Shown here piece after piece: positions 35,901-47,947 of a stretch of 64,000 bases of DNA. Source of the stretch: Eleusine coracana subsp. coracana (lineage: Eukaryota; Streptophyta; Magnoliopsida; Poales; Poaceae); NCBI GenBank assembly GCA_032690845.1, contig CM064430.1, forward strand, positions 4,016,949 to 4,080,948. Direction: 5' to 3'. The notes beneath the pieces were generated by a model. It ran no database searches. It saw only the letters and a program-made list of their open reading frames with translations, and was not told the origin of the DNA. The number at the start of each line of letters is the position of its first letter. The stretch's first letter is position 1. The position numbers were made by a program, and so were the translations under genes.

Positions 35901-38900
35901 GTGACCATGAAAAAAATGCATGTCTTCGATAAATAATATGTATATATATCATGGTTTCAGACTAACAAATAATTCCTTTGCTTTTATCCCATTGAAACTC
36001 ACATACTGAACAGAAGCAATATTCAGTTATCGCAATAAGCTAGTGCATAAACATGAGCAAAACTATGCTTATTTTGATTGGACATGAATCTTGATTCAAG
36101 GACTAAGAGATGTTTAGGTTTATGCAAAGAACAAGCTGGAATATGCCGACTTGGCATGAGCTAATGCAATCTATCATATTTCTAAACCATTGTAATTTAC
36201 CATATGCCTGCATTTTTTCAGCAATTTGTGTTTTGTTAACTCAGTTTGTAATTTGACAAAAATCAGCTTCTACTTTATATGGCTATATGCAGTGGTGTCT
36301 ATCCATCTTTCTCTTGGGAAAATATTGTAAAACAAATTAAAATCTCATGCCATGAAAAGGGTTCAGATGAGAGATAAACATAGTTCACTCATACTGTTTG
36401 AAACATTGACATAATGGTATAATTAGTGTGGCTCCACTCTATACAATGCCAAACTTAATTCAAGAGCCAATATATTAAGGGAAAATTCCTAACAGAAATG
36501 ATCACATTAAGTTAACATTCAGATAAGTTAATATCTATCCGACCCTAGGTTGTGATATTTCCTGGGATCAGAAAACATGGAATAATTTTCAGTAGTAATT
36601 TATGCAACCCAACTAAATAATTCGGTTCCCTAGAAAAAGAAAAAAAACTGAAATAATTCAGTTCCATAAGGTACACATATTTATAACACAATCTGCAATA
36701 CAATGTATGATCATCTATTCACGTCATAATTGGTAGTGCAATGATCATGTATAAAAGGAAAAAGGAAATGAAAAAAAAAACAAAATGACAATTTTTTGGA
36801 TATACCAATTGAATGAACTATATCTATAGCACCAAAAGTTCTATGGAAATAATTCCAAGACTATTTAAATTCATAATGGTTTATGATTAAGAAAACTAAG
36901 TGGTACCATGGTTCTGCCTTTTCGTCTTGCACTATGTCGGCTTCTTTGCTACTTGCTCTAGTGTTGTCGATGTTGCAGAGAAAACAGCCACAACAATGGC
37001 TTGCGATGACCACGGTGGGAGGACGACCCTACATGTAGTCCACAGTAAGTAAATGACATCGATGAATGGATTGAATCAAATATCTAATTAAATCTAACAA
37101 ATTAGAGCTAGTTATATTTTTTTCGTCATCAAATGCTCATACCAAAGGTTTAATAACCGGAGAAGGAGGAAACACTACCGGTGCATGCTGAACCATCACT
37201 CTAACACACATATTGTTGTTTCCCTTAAGGAAAGGTTTCAGAAAACACATCACTGCCCAAGAAAATAATTCGTTTAGAAGCCATCATGCCAAAGACAGCA
37301 GATCCGTTATGTGGAGGGATATATGCAGCAGTGATTTCATGAGCGTATACCATTATCATCCAACAGGCGAAGAAGTGACATCCTTGATGAATTCAAAAGT
37401 TGCATTCCACTCTTTTTTTCTCTGTAAAAGTGCAAATTATATATCATTGAGTAGTATTCACCAAGCATAAAAAATTCACAATCATCTGAGGCATCTAACA
37501 CCTTTCAGAAATAAAATTTCCAAAGTGGTATTTACAACAACGAAAGAAAACTATTATTACATAACATAAAAATTATGCCATGCACCAAAGGTCATATAAT
37601 TACATGAAACTACTGACTTTGACACATATCTTAGATAGTTATAGAAGAATAGAAGGATAATAACATAAAGAAAATTAATGTAGGTTTTATTAAATCACAA
37701 TCAAAATTGAAATATGTTGATTATCTAAACAACGTCTGCTTTTGTTTACCCAAAAAATGACACCTAATGTTCATTACAATACACATATAGACCAAATTTG
37801 CATCAAACATGGAGATCGCAAAAATGTATTGCATTCACAAACACATAAGTCTCGGAGGCAACAATTTCACTCACGCAATAATCAAGGATCCAATTAATCC
37901 AAATTCTCAGCTAGTTATATACATTACTACCAAAAATTTTTATCATCTAACCATATGGTAAAAGTGGTGCATTGAGTACCTGTGCATTGGATTGGTCTTG
38001 GATCATATCGTTGACGGGATCCTTACAGGTGACAGGACGGGATTAGTGGTCCCATTGGAAGGCAGGGGACACCCATTCTACCATCGCCAACAGTTGTGGA
38101 AGTCTAAACGCCGTGCACCACACCGCATCATCTGGACTCCCGAGAACCCAGAAGCAGCGATGGCTGGAGGCGGTAGGAAGCGCGGGGGAGGGCTGTGGAG
38201 GGGCGACGCCTGGTGCTACTGTCAAAAATGGAGCAAGAAGGGATGAGGAAGTAGAAGCGTGAAGCGACAGCGGGCGAAGTCATAGAAAATGTGCGCTTGG
38301 AGATGGGAGACGTTCATGCCGCCACCCAGGCCACCGAAGTTCACGTACTGCCTCCGTTGGCAGGACATGGAGGTGACGGCGCCGAAGAGGTGTCAGCGGT
38401 AGTTGTGGCAGCCGAGGACGATGGAGTACAGGAGTAGGTCGGCATGTAGTACAAAGCCCTCGCACACTGTAGCTTCAAGAAACCCACCTACAGATTCGAT
38501 AGCAACGAGGCGATAGGGCCGGTGGCCCACTGCCTGTTCCACCTCTAATCCTTGTTTCATCTCTCACGTAGCAGCACATATTTTTTAATTTGTGTTCTTC
38601 CAAGGTTAAACGTGCAACAATAATGGAAGGTGAATTTTGATTAGGAAATATAGGTGGGGTTAAGGGAAAGCATTGAAGTCTCCATAAAGATGGAAGGTGC
38701 AATTTGAAATGGGCGAGATTGTTGGAAATTATAGGAAATAAATATAAATTTTGGGATGGTATGGAAGGTTTTTGTCTATATGGAATGTAACCTGCGTAGA
38801 TTAAGGGATCTAGGGAATCAATGTGTCATTCACAAATACGTGTGTGGCTCAGATCCTTGGTGCAAAAAGTCTTAAAATTAGGTATCCCTTAAGTGATTTC

Positions 38901-39127
38901 GTAGTACAAATTGGGTGTAACAAGTGTAACATGTTAACATCTAGTGGGACCAGGTTTTAATCCAAGGGTTGGATGAGTTGGTCCCACTTAGATCCAAAGA
39001 TCCATATTAGTGGGTATTAGTATTTCATTGGTGAGGCATAGGTCATAGAAACTCCTTTTTTATTAGTTTAGATCAAAAGTACAGTACATGTTTGCTTGCT
39101 AATTATATTAACGTGCATGATGATTGA

Positions 39128-39130
<3 letters not shown>
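32971..39130. other. Long AT-rich intron of the oxidase pseudogene
   Basis: About 6 kb lies between the two oxidase exons. It is very AT-rich, with no recognisable coding domain. A short tandem duplication of TCCAAGCTCCCGGCTTTC lies at about 34195-34234. A GC-richer block at 38000-38560 has open frames but no recognisable product. Its length, compared with the compact introns of the intact genes here, suggests accumulated transposon debris. Confidence 0.5.

Positions 39131-39177
<47 letters not shown>
39131..39177. repeat. (AT)n microsatellite
   Basis: A pure AT alternation of 47 bp directly abuts the left end of the foldback MITE at 39179. Confidence 0.9.
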
Positions 39178-39178
<1 letters not shown>

Positions 39179-39181
<3 letters not shown>

Positions 39182-39702
39182 TCTATTTTACTCCTCCGAA
39201 CAATCCACTTTATCCAATTTACTCCCCGAATAAAATCTTAGCTTAATTTACTCCCTCAAACAATTTAAGTAGGTATAATTTACTCCATGTTGTAATTTGT
39301 CATTTTTATTTCTTGTTGTATACTTAGAATTTGATGCTCAAATTTTACACTATGAAAGGTTATAACAATCACTACATGAAAAATATAGTTTCTATTTTTT
39401 CATTAATATTTTGTATATAATTTTAGAGCTCTATAGTTAAGGTAGTATTAGATATTATTAAACTATATAATATATGTGTAAAATATACTTTATATTTTTT
39501 TAGTGTAAAGTTCTATAAAAAACTATCATTGTGCAAAATTTTAGCACTAAATTCATATTGTACAAATAGAAATAAAAAAGACAAATTACATCAGAAAGTA
39601 AATTATATTGATTTAAATTGTTTGAGGGAGTAAATTGAGCCAAGATTTTGTTCGGGGTGTAAATTGGACAAAGTGAATTATTAGGGGGAGTAAAATAGAC
39701 TT
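39179..39702. mobile_element. Foldback MITE with inverted repeats of about 185 bp, next to oxidase exon 2
   Basis: The left arm (39179 to about 39362) begins AAGTCTATTTTACTCC and is the imperfect inverse of the right arm (about 39520 to 39702), ending GGAGTAAAATAGACTT. Shared inner blocks include CTCAAACAATTTAA and GTAATTTGTC. Only about 155 bp separate the arms. No target duplication could be recognised, perhaps because the left flank is the AT microsatellite. The right end lies a few bases before the resumed oxidase reading frame. Confidence 0.83.
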
Positions 39703-40285
39703 ATTACTCTGGAGTTGCAGCCGCAGTTCAAGCGGTCGGTGAAGTTCATGACGCGTGACGACATGGACATGGCTTCGAAACTCGCTGTGTGGGGCACCCT
39801 CCACGAGTTCATCGACGTGGCATGGCTACCGTGATAGGGCAAGGCGATCTACCGCGAGGACGACCGGGTCAACACCAGCACCCCGGGGAACGGGCTAAAC
39901 GACTACCTAGGCTTCCACGCGCAGCCGACGCTGGGCCTGATCACGGCCCGCGCGGCGGAGGGAGCATCTTGAGAAGGACGACACCGCCATCGCCTGCTGC
40001 CTGTCGGCCCACGTCCCGATGGCCCTGTTCGAGCTACAGGCCAACGGCTTCACCAACGAAGGCTCCTTCTTCACCGGGTACCCCGTGGTGGGGTTCCAGC
40101 ACCGCATCCAGGCGTCCGGCACCTGCCTCAACCTCGACGATGACTCCTCTGACGAGGAGGCTCCTCTACTACTCTCTAGCTGCATGTGGGACCCATGCGT
40201 CAGGGGGCCCTTCTTTTACCAGTCTGGCTTCAGCGTGCCGCTTTCCAAGGCCCCCGCCTTCATCGCCGACGCGCAGCGCCTGCGT

Positions 40286-41112
40286 TGTTAGATATAATAT
40301 GGGTTGGCCCATATTTTATTTAATAATGAATAAGTCTAGGCCCATATTAAATGTAACGGTTTAATACCACATGGAGTATTTACTGCATATTAACTCGACT
40401 TAATAGGTGGACTCTCGTTACACCTATTAGAGAAGTTGAGAGAGGCTAGAGGCGAGGCACACGCGCGCGCGCGCCGCCGCCGCCGAGCCGAGCCGTAGCA
40501 AGGCGTGGCGTGCAAGCCGAGCCATGGCGTGGCGTGCGTGCCTGCCCGCCGCGCGCGTGCTTGGAAGTTTTGCAGCGTGAAAACGGAAAGGCAAGATTCG
40601 AGGAAATTGAAATCCAGCTTTCAAATCCGGGCTTGATTGCTACATGTTGGTTTTCGTCGGTTTCCTGTTTCAACGCCTGTAGTTTCCTAAACACTGAGGT
40701 TATATATATGTGCATCTTGGCATTGCCCCAGTCCTCTGCGTGTGACACAAATACTTTCACATCCTCTGTCGAGTTGCATTCCAAGTCTTCCCTGTCTTAG
40801 TGATCCCAGCGCGCCCCCCATCCACGACTCCACTTCTTCCCGGTGCCGTTTGAGGGACTGCATGGCAACGACGCTCTACCTACAATGACTAAGATTGACT
40901 ACTTCAAGCAACGTACCATGATGACTGGTACGAATGGAGCCGCCGGTGCCTCCGATATTGGTCCCTCCGTGGGGTACACTCTTTTTCTCTTTGTGATTAC
41001 TAGTCTGATTGCGATCTTAACTAGTAATAGCAAATTTGTGAAATTTGTCATCACCTATATGTTGCTAATAACATGGACTAAATTCAACATGAAAATGCCT
41101 TATTTTCTAACA
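40286..41112 (+). repeat. 5' LTR of copia copy C
   Basis: This LTR is 827 bp. Compared with the 3' LTR it lacks about 120 bp or more between GTGATCC and GCGCGCCCC (around 40805-40815), so a deletion occurred after insertion. The first gag ATG (40885) lies inside the LTR. Confidence 0.88.
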
Positions 41113-44100
41113 ATCCAAAAACCTGATAGGTATTTTTCTGTTAGAGGATTTGCTGCTGCGTTGAAACCCGATAGTTTTGATGGTACGTTTTACAAGAGGT
41201 GGCGTGCACAGATGATACTATAGTTGACAGCGATGAATTGCTATCACGCCGCACAGGGGAAGCCCGAACAATTTACTCCTGAAGAGGAGAAAGCGTTCGA
41301 GGCTGCCGATAACCTGTTTCGAGGTGGTGTGATTAGCGCTCTCGCTGATAAGTATGTTGATTCCTACATCACTTGTAAAACCGCCAAAGAGCCGTGGGAT
41401 GTGTTGGATGCTAAGTTCGGTGTTTTTGATGCTAGGAGTGAGTTGTATCTCATGGATCAGTTGTTTGATTTCAAAATGGTCGAGGACCGTTTCGTAGTCG
41501 AACAAGCTCATGAGATACAAGCACTAGCAAAGTAACTCGAACAATTTCCATGTGTGTTGCCTGACAAGTTTGTGGCTGGAGGTATTATCTTCAAGTTACC
41601 ACCATCTTGGAAGGATTTTGCTACTTCTCTAAAACATAAGAGGCAATAGTTCAGCGTGGCTGACCTCATTGGGACTCTTGATGTTGAGGAGAGAGCGAGA
41701 GCAAAAGACACGCGTGGAAAAGGAGTTGAGTCTTCTAGCGCCAATGTGGTGCAGAAGAAAAATAATTCCAATACGTCTCACAACAAAAAGAAGAAGCAAG
41801 ACAAGAAAGAGAAGCCAAAGCAAACTACCACTTTTAAGAAGAAAAAGGGAAAAGAAAAGAATGAGGGCTATTTTGTTTGCGGTAGCACTGAGCACTGGGC
41901 AAGTGCATGTCCGGATCGCAAATTCATTCAACCAATTAAATCAGCAAATATGGTGATTAGCGAGACTACGGGAACATCGGGGTATGGTAATATCTTACCT
42001 ACTGTTCTTTCAGTTTGTCATTCACCTGAGTGGTGGATGGACACTGGAGCTAATGTACATGTGTGTGCTGATATTTCTCTATTTTCTTCTTATCAGGCCA
42101 GCGTGACTGGAGCGTTGTTGATGGGGAACGGATCGCATGCTTGGTACGGTCGCTCTCAATCTTACTTTGGGAAAGACCGTGCTTTTAAAGAAAGTCCAGC
42201 ATGTCGCCTCCATCAAGAAAAATCTAGTTAGCGGCTCTCTACTATGTAGAGATGGTTTCAAGATTGTTCTAGAGTCAAATAAATGTGTACTTTCTAAGTA
42301 TGGGACATTTGTTGGAAAAGGCTATGATTGCGGAGGCTTGTTCCGCTTCTCTTTGAATGACAATATGTGTAATAATGTTGTGAACAATATCTTAATTTCA
42401 GATGAGTCGAATATTTGGCATTCACGACTTTGTTATGTGAATTTTAGTTGTATGACGTGGTTAGCAAATTTGAATTTAATTCCTAAATTTAATTTAGTCA
42501 AAGGTTCCAAATGTCATGCGTGCGTACAATCTAAGCAACCTCGTAAGCCTCACAAGGCTACAGAGGCGAGGAACTTAGAGACATTGGAACTTGTTCATTC
42601 CGATTTATGCGAAATGAACGGCGAATTGACTAAAGACGACAAAAGATACTTCATGACTCTTATAGATGATTGTTCCCATTATTGCTATATTTATTTATTG
42701 AAAACAAAAGATGAAGCGTTGCATTACTTTAAGATCTATAAAGCTGAAGTAGAAAACTAACTTGATAGGAAAATTAAACGGTTAAGGTCTGATCGCGGTG
42801 GAGAATATTTTTCCAATAAATTTTCTGACTTCTGCATTGAGCACAGAATTATTCATGAGAGGACACCGCCTTACTCACCTGAATCCAATGGGATCGCCGA
42901 ACGAAAGAACCACACTCTAACTGATTTGGTTGATGCCATGTTAGAGACCGCGTGACTATCTAAGGAATGGTGAAGTGAGGCGATTTTGATGGCATGGCAT
43001 GTCCTGAATAGAGTGCCCATAAAAAATAAAGAAGTTTCACCATTTGAGGAATGGTTTAAGAGAAAAATAAATCTCTCATACTTGCGCACTTGGGATTGTT
43101 TGGCTATGGTGAATGCGCCAATTAACAAGAAGCACAAACTATGACCTAAGACTGTTGATTGTGTTTTCCTAGGTTATGCATTCAACAGCACGGGTTATAG
43201 ACTCTTAGTTGTTAAATCTGGAGTACCTGACATGGAAGTTGGTACAATTTTGTAGTCCAGAGATGCTACATTTTTTAAGAGTAATTTTCCTATAAAGAAT
43301 GAACATAGCATCTCTAGTCATGATTCTATAATTCCCCATGAGATTTTTACACCGGTTATACATAGTGAACAGCCCCATGTGAATAATTCTGAGAAGGATG
43401 ACAATGGAGTCACTCGAAAGAGTAAGAGACATAGGGTTGTAAAATCCTTTGGTGATGACTTTATTGTGTACCTTGTGGATGACACTCCTAGTACTATTGA
43501 GGAGGCATATTCCTCTTCTGATGCGGACTTATGGAAGGAAGCAGTAAGGAGCGAGTTGGACTCTATTATGTCAAATGGTACTTGGGAAGTCGTTGAGCGC
43601 CCTTATGGTTGTAAACCTATAGGTTGCAAATGGGTGTTTAAGAAAAAGCTTAGGTCTGATGGTACTATCGAGAGGTACAAGGCAAGGCTTGTAGTTAAGG
43701 GATATTCACAGAAAGAAGGTGAAGATTATTTCGACACCTACTCACCTGTTGCTCGTTTGACCACTATTCGAGTACTACTTTCCTTGGCAGCCTCACATGG
43801 TCTTCTTGTTCATCAGATGGACGTTAAGATAACTTTCCTACATGGAGTTGGAGGAGGAGATCTATATGGATTAGCCTGATGGTTTTATAGTAGATGGTCA
43901 AAAGGGCTTGGTGTGTAAATTGCTGAATCCCTATACGGCCTAAAACAAGCACCTAAGCAATGGCCCGAGAAGTTTGAAAGAACTTTAACATCAGCCGGCT
44001 TTACCGTGAATGAAGCTGACAAATGTGTATATTATCCGTATGGTGGGGGCGAGGGAGCTATCTTGTGTTTATATGTTGATGACATCTTAATCTTTGGGAC

Positions 44101-45004
44101 CAGCCTTAATGTGATTAAGGAGGTAAAAGATTTCTTGTCTAATAATTTTGAGATGAAAGATTTGGGAGAAGCAGATGTTATTCTTAACATCAAGCTGTTA
44201 AGAGAAGGTAATGGTGGAGTGACTCTTGTGCAGTCCCACTATGTGGAGAAGATTTTGATTCGCTTCGGGTTTAGCGATTGTCAATCTGCTCCAACACCTT
44301 ATGACCCTAGTGTGCTATTGAGGAAAAATCGAAAAATAGCTAGGGATTAATTAAAATACTCTCAAATCATTGGTTCACTCATGTATTTAGCTAACGCAAC
44401 AAGGCCTGATATCTCTTTTGCTGTGAGCAAATTGAGCCGATTTGTTACAAACCCGGGAGATGATCATTGGCATGCTCTTGAGAGAGTAATGCGCTATCTA
44501 AAAGGTACGATGAGCTATGGCATTCACTATACCAGGTATCCGAGGGTACTAGAGGATTATTATGATGCCAACTGGATATCTGATACTGATGAGATGTATG
44601 CCATGAGTGGATATGTGTTTCTACTTGGAGGTGGCGCTGTTTCCTGGAAGTCTTGTAAGCAGACCATCTTAACGAGGTCAACCATGGAAGCAGAACTAAC
44701 AGCATTAGACACCGCCACAATTGAGGCCGAGTGGCTTCGTGATTTTCTTATGGACTTACCGGTGGTTGAAAAACCTATACCAGCTATTTCTATGAACTGT
44801 GACAACCAGACTATGATAGTCAAGGTGAACAGTTCTAAGGATAACATGAAGTCATCCAGGTATGTCAAAAGGCGGCTGAAATCTGTCAGAAAAATGAGAA
44901 ACTCCGTAGTAATAGCGTTGGATTATGTCCACATGTTTAAAAATCTGGCAGATCAATTCATAAAGGGGTTGTCACGTAATGTGATAGACAATGCATCGAC
45001 TTGA
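40885..45004 (+). pseudogene. Heavily mutated gag-pol of copia copy C
   Basis: Gag runs from the LTR ATG (MTKIDYFKQ) through FAAALKPDSFDG. The zinc knuckle has lost its first Cys (YFVCGSTEHW). Protease DTGAN is near 42040, then integrase (HSDLCEMNG, DRGGEYF near 42800), reverse transcriptase with YVDD near 44075, and RNase H ending at 45004. At least ten in-frame stops occur, for example at 41221, 41533, 41647, 42758, 42952, 42970, 43142 and 43252. Frameshifts lie near 42137 and 43850-43930. Most stops fall where copies A or B have Gln, Arg or Trp, consistent with C-to-T or G-to-A change. It has no coding potential as a whole. Confidence 0.9.
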
Positions 45005-45552
45005 TAAACTGCTTCAGTGGTAACCTATTCCATGTGATCGAAAATCCCGTGAAGTGGAATGGCGAAACAAGCTGAAACTAGTTTGAGAGGAAAGACCCTT
45101 CTTTGATCCGTCTTAGATGTACTTCTTTCCTATGTTGTATGGGAGGCTGGTTTTCTTTTACCTTAATATGTTCCAATGGCTTATGAGAAACAGAGATATC
45201 GACCTACAGGATATCTCTCAAGGAACGCACCTATATGGGTTTGGTTGCTAGTCACAGTACGTGAGATGATAGGAATCTCTAGGTGCTCATGAAAAGGGTC
45301 AGGAGCTTGACTTATACGCTCCAACCAGAGGGGATGCTCTTGGCAACCTTGTATTAGTAAAGAGTTTTGGTAAAACCTTTTTTTACACAAAACTGTCAAT
45401 TCAAGACTTAGTCCATTGTTCAGTTGTAAAAAAACGTAGCTTCTACTCTAGATGGATGTTCAACTTAACAGTCTCTATCGAAACACTGGTATATCAAACG
45501 ACAGAAGGGAATACGAGAACATTTCTTATAAGCTATAGAATTGGTGGGGATT

Positions 45553-46538
45553 ATTAGATATAATATGGGCTGGACCATATTTTATTTAATAATGAATAAG
45601 TCTAGGCCCATATTAAATATAACAGTTTAATACCACATGGAGTATTTACTGTATATTAACTCGACTTAATAGGTAGACTCTCATTACACCTATTAGAGAA
45701 GTTGAGAGAGGCTAGAGGCGAGCCACACGCGCGTGCGCCGCCGCCGCCGACGAGCCGAGTCGTGGCGGGCGTGCGTGCGTGCAAGCCGAGCCGAGCCGAG
45801 CCGTGTCGTGCCGTGCCTGCCTGCCACGCGCGTATTTAGAAGTTTTGCAGCGTGTAAACGGAAAGGCAAGATTGGAGGAAACTGAAATCCGGCTTTCAAA
45901 TCCGAGCTTGATTGCTGCATGTCGGTTTTCGTCGGTTTCCTGTTTCAACGCCTGCAGTTTCCTATCTCCTCGCTTGCAGTTTCCTAAACGCTGAGGCTAT
46001 ATATACATGTATCCTGGCATTGCCCCAGTCCTCTGCATGTGACACAAATACTTTCCCATCCTCTGTCGAGTTGCATTTCGAGTCTTCCCCGTTCCGGTGA
46101 TCCATGCGCACTGAGCTCCGGGAGAGCAGGCCTCCGAAACCTCTCCCGCAAGGCGACACCTGCTCGGGTGTGCGTGCGATCAGGTTTTTGGGGAGCGCTT
46201 GACGGCATGACTGCTCAACCTCGTCGACTTCTTCCCGGCGCGCCCCCGATCCACGACTCCACTTCTTCCCAGCGCCGTTTGAGGGACTGCACGGCAACGA
46301 CGCTCTACCTGCAATGACTAAGATCGACTACTTCAAGCAACGTACCATGACAACTGGTATGAATGGAGCTGCTGGTGCCTCCGACATTGGTCCCTCCGTA
46401 GGATATACTCTTTTTTTTCTTGTGATTACTAGTCTGATTACGATCTTAACTAGTAATAACAAATTTATGAAATTTATCATCACCTAGATACTACTAATAA
46501 TATGGACTAAATTCAACATGAAAATACCTTATTTTCAA
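45553..46538 (+). repeat. 3' LTR of copia copy C
   Basis: It matches the 5' LTR but retains the roughly 120-bp segment missing there. The right end is eroded, so the exact boundary is uncertain by a few bases. Confidence 0.85.
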
Positions 46539-47109
46539 CCTCGGCCCGCGCGCCTTGTGCGGCCTGGACGCCAAGCTCGGCGTGCTCATGCGATACGTCA
46601 AGGCCTCCTCCGCGTACCTCGGCAAGGCGGAGGACTCGACTTCGACGTGACCTACTACCGGAGCTACAACACGGAAGGGGATGAGCCGCCGCGGGGGGCC
46701 CACGCCGACGTGGTGGACGAGCTGGAGCAGATGGCGCTGCGCAAGTACGGGGCCCTCCCGCACGCACTGGAGGAAGAACCGTAACTTCGCGTTCGAGGGC
46801 GCCGTCGAAAAGTACCCCATGGCGCCTTTCAAGGTCAAGGACCGGTATGACCCCGACGGCATCTTCTCCAGCGAGTGGAGCGATCAGGTGCTTGGGATTA
46901 GAGGAAGTCGTCCCAGCATTGTGGGGAAAGGGTGCGCCATGGAAGGGCTCTGCGTCTGTTCTGACGACTCGCACTGCGCGCCGGAAAAGGGATACTTCTG
47001 CCGACCGGGGAAGGTGTACACGGAGGCCAGGGTCTGCCGCCAGGACCAAGGTGCTACCACTTCTAGTCTTCCAACACCAGCAGCCTCGCTCGTCGATGAA
47101 TTGTGATTG

Positions 47110-47945
47110 AACATATATATCCGCCTGCCTCTGCATCGCTTCTTCTTGGGTGGGTCAAGCAGCAGCAGATGTGTTCTATCTATGTGTGCTTTATTTCTTG
47201 CTTTCTGCGCGCCTTTAATTTTCTCTTCTTCCTTGAACACGCTGAATGTTTGTTCATTTGTTGCTAGTGTCGAACAACAGTATTTTGTCTCTGTGACTAG
47301 TAGTAGATAGAGATGCAAAATGGGATACGATATATGCATGTGACTTTATTTGTTTAATGCGGTTGGTTCGAATGATAATGGTTTGGAAACAATACAGTTT
47401 GGCTTGGAAGAAAATAATGAACGGGCGCTCATTGTCAAACGCGTACATTATTTTGGCTTGTGTTATCTTCCTGTTGTTATGCTCCGAAGCTTCTTGGCTA
47501 AACTTTTAGCCTTTTATTAGGGCACAACTATTTATTACTGGTAAAACTAGCAAGATGACCCGCGCTAATAGCGCGGCTAGTCTGGATGTAACTCGTAACA
47601 ATGTTGTCATTTAGCATCAAACTAATGGTATTAGCAATACATAATTTTTTATTTTCTGAAAAGGGAGTTAAAATTCACAATATTGTTTTCTGTTTTTCTC
47701 TTTATGATCCAAATCCAATCAATAGTCACGAGGCTATCTTTCTTGGCATCTCTAAGAGAAGAATTCTTTCATGAAAACGATAATATATATTCAGAGATAA
47801 GAAAATTCTTTGATTTTTATTTTAATCTATAATATGGATTGTATAGATTATATCAATTAACATTTTCTAAGCACTCTAAACAAATCATTGTTTACTTAAA
47901 TTAAAATTTTTAACTAGCATTTGTACCAAATAGAAAATAGGTTCA
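47110..47945. other. 3' flank of the oxidase pseudogene
   Basis: AT-rich sequence without a recognised gene. The motif ACTAGCAAGATGACCCGCG near 47547 resembles ends of repeats common in grass genomes but could not be paired with a second end. Confidence 0.4.
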
Positions 47946-47947
47946 TG

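Larger units (their letters stand above)
40286..46538 (+). mobile_element. Ty1/copia LTR retrotransposon, copy C
   Basis: The plus-strand element is about 6.25 kb, inserted in oxidase exon 2. The 5' LTR (40286-41112) begins TGTTAGATATAATATGG and ends TTTTCTAACA. The 3' LTR (45553 to about 46538) begins with the mutated TATTAGATATAAT and its end is eroded to TTTTCAAC, so the target duplication (probably TGCGT at 40281-40285) is lost on the right. The polypurine tract TTGGTGGGGAT abuts the 3' LTR. The internal order is gag, protease, integrase, reverse transcriptase, RNase H. Confidence 0.9.
32295..47106 (+). pseudogene. L-gulonolactone oxidase-like gene, broken by frameshifts, stops and transposons
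   Basis: Exon 1 (32295..32970, donor CTCTCAG|GTACTG) encodes a signal peptide and the FAD-binding part: the [13 protein letters not shown] flavin-attachment region, then SGATLRDV and [29 protein letters not shown]. Exon 2 resumes near 39706 (LELQPQFKRSVKFMTRDD...), is cut by copia copy C after AQRLR (40285), and continues at about 46539 to the stop at 47104-47106, ending [41 protein letters not shown]. Such plant enzymes oxidise L-gulono-1,4-lactone or related aldonolactones. Lesions are an extra G in the G run 32486-32491, adjacent TGA and TAG stops near 39832, an extra G near 39971, a 1-nt loss near 46637, and a 4-bp GCAC duplication near 46763 before the HW motif. An intact protein cannot be made. 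Confidence 0.88.

Noticed and set aside
38000..38560. Gene in the GC-richer part of the oxidase intron
   Set aside because: Frames are short, no domain is recognisable and no splice structure is convincing.
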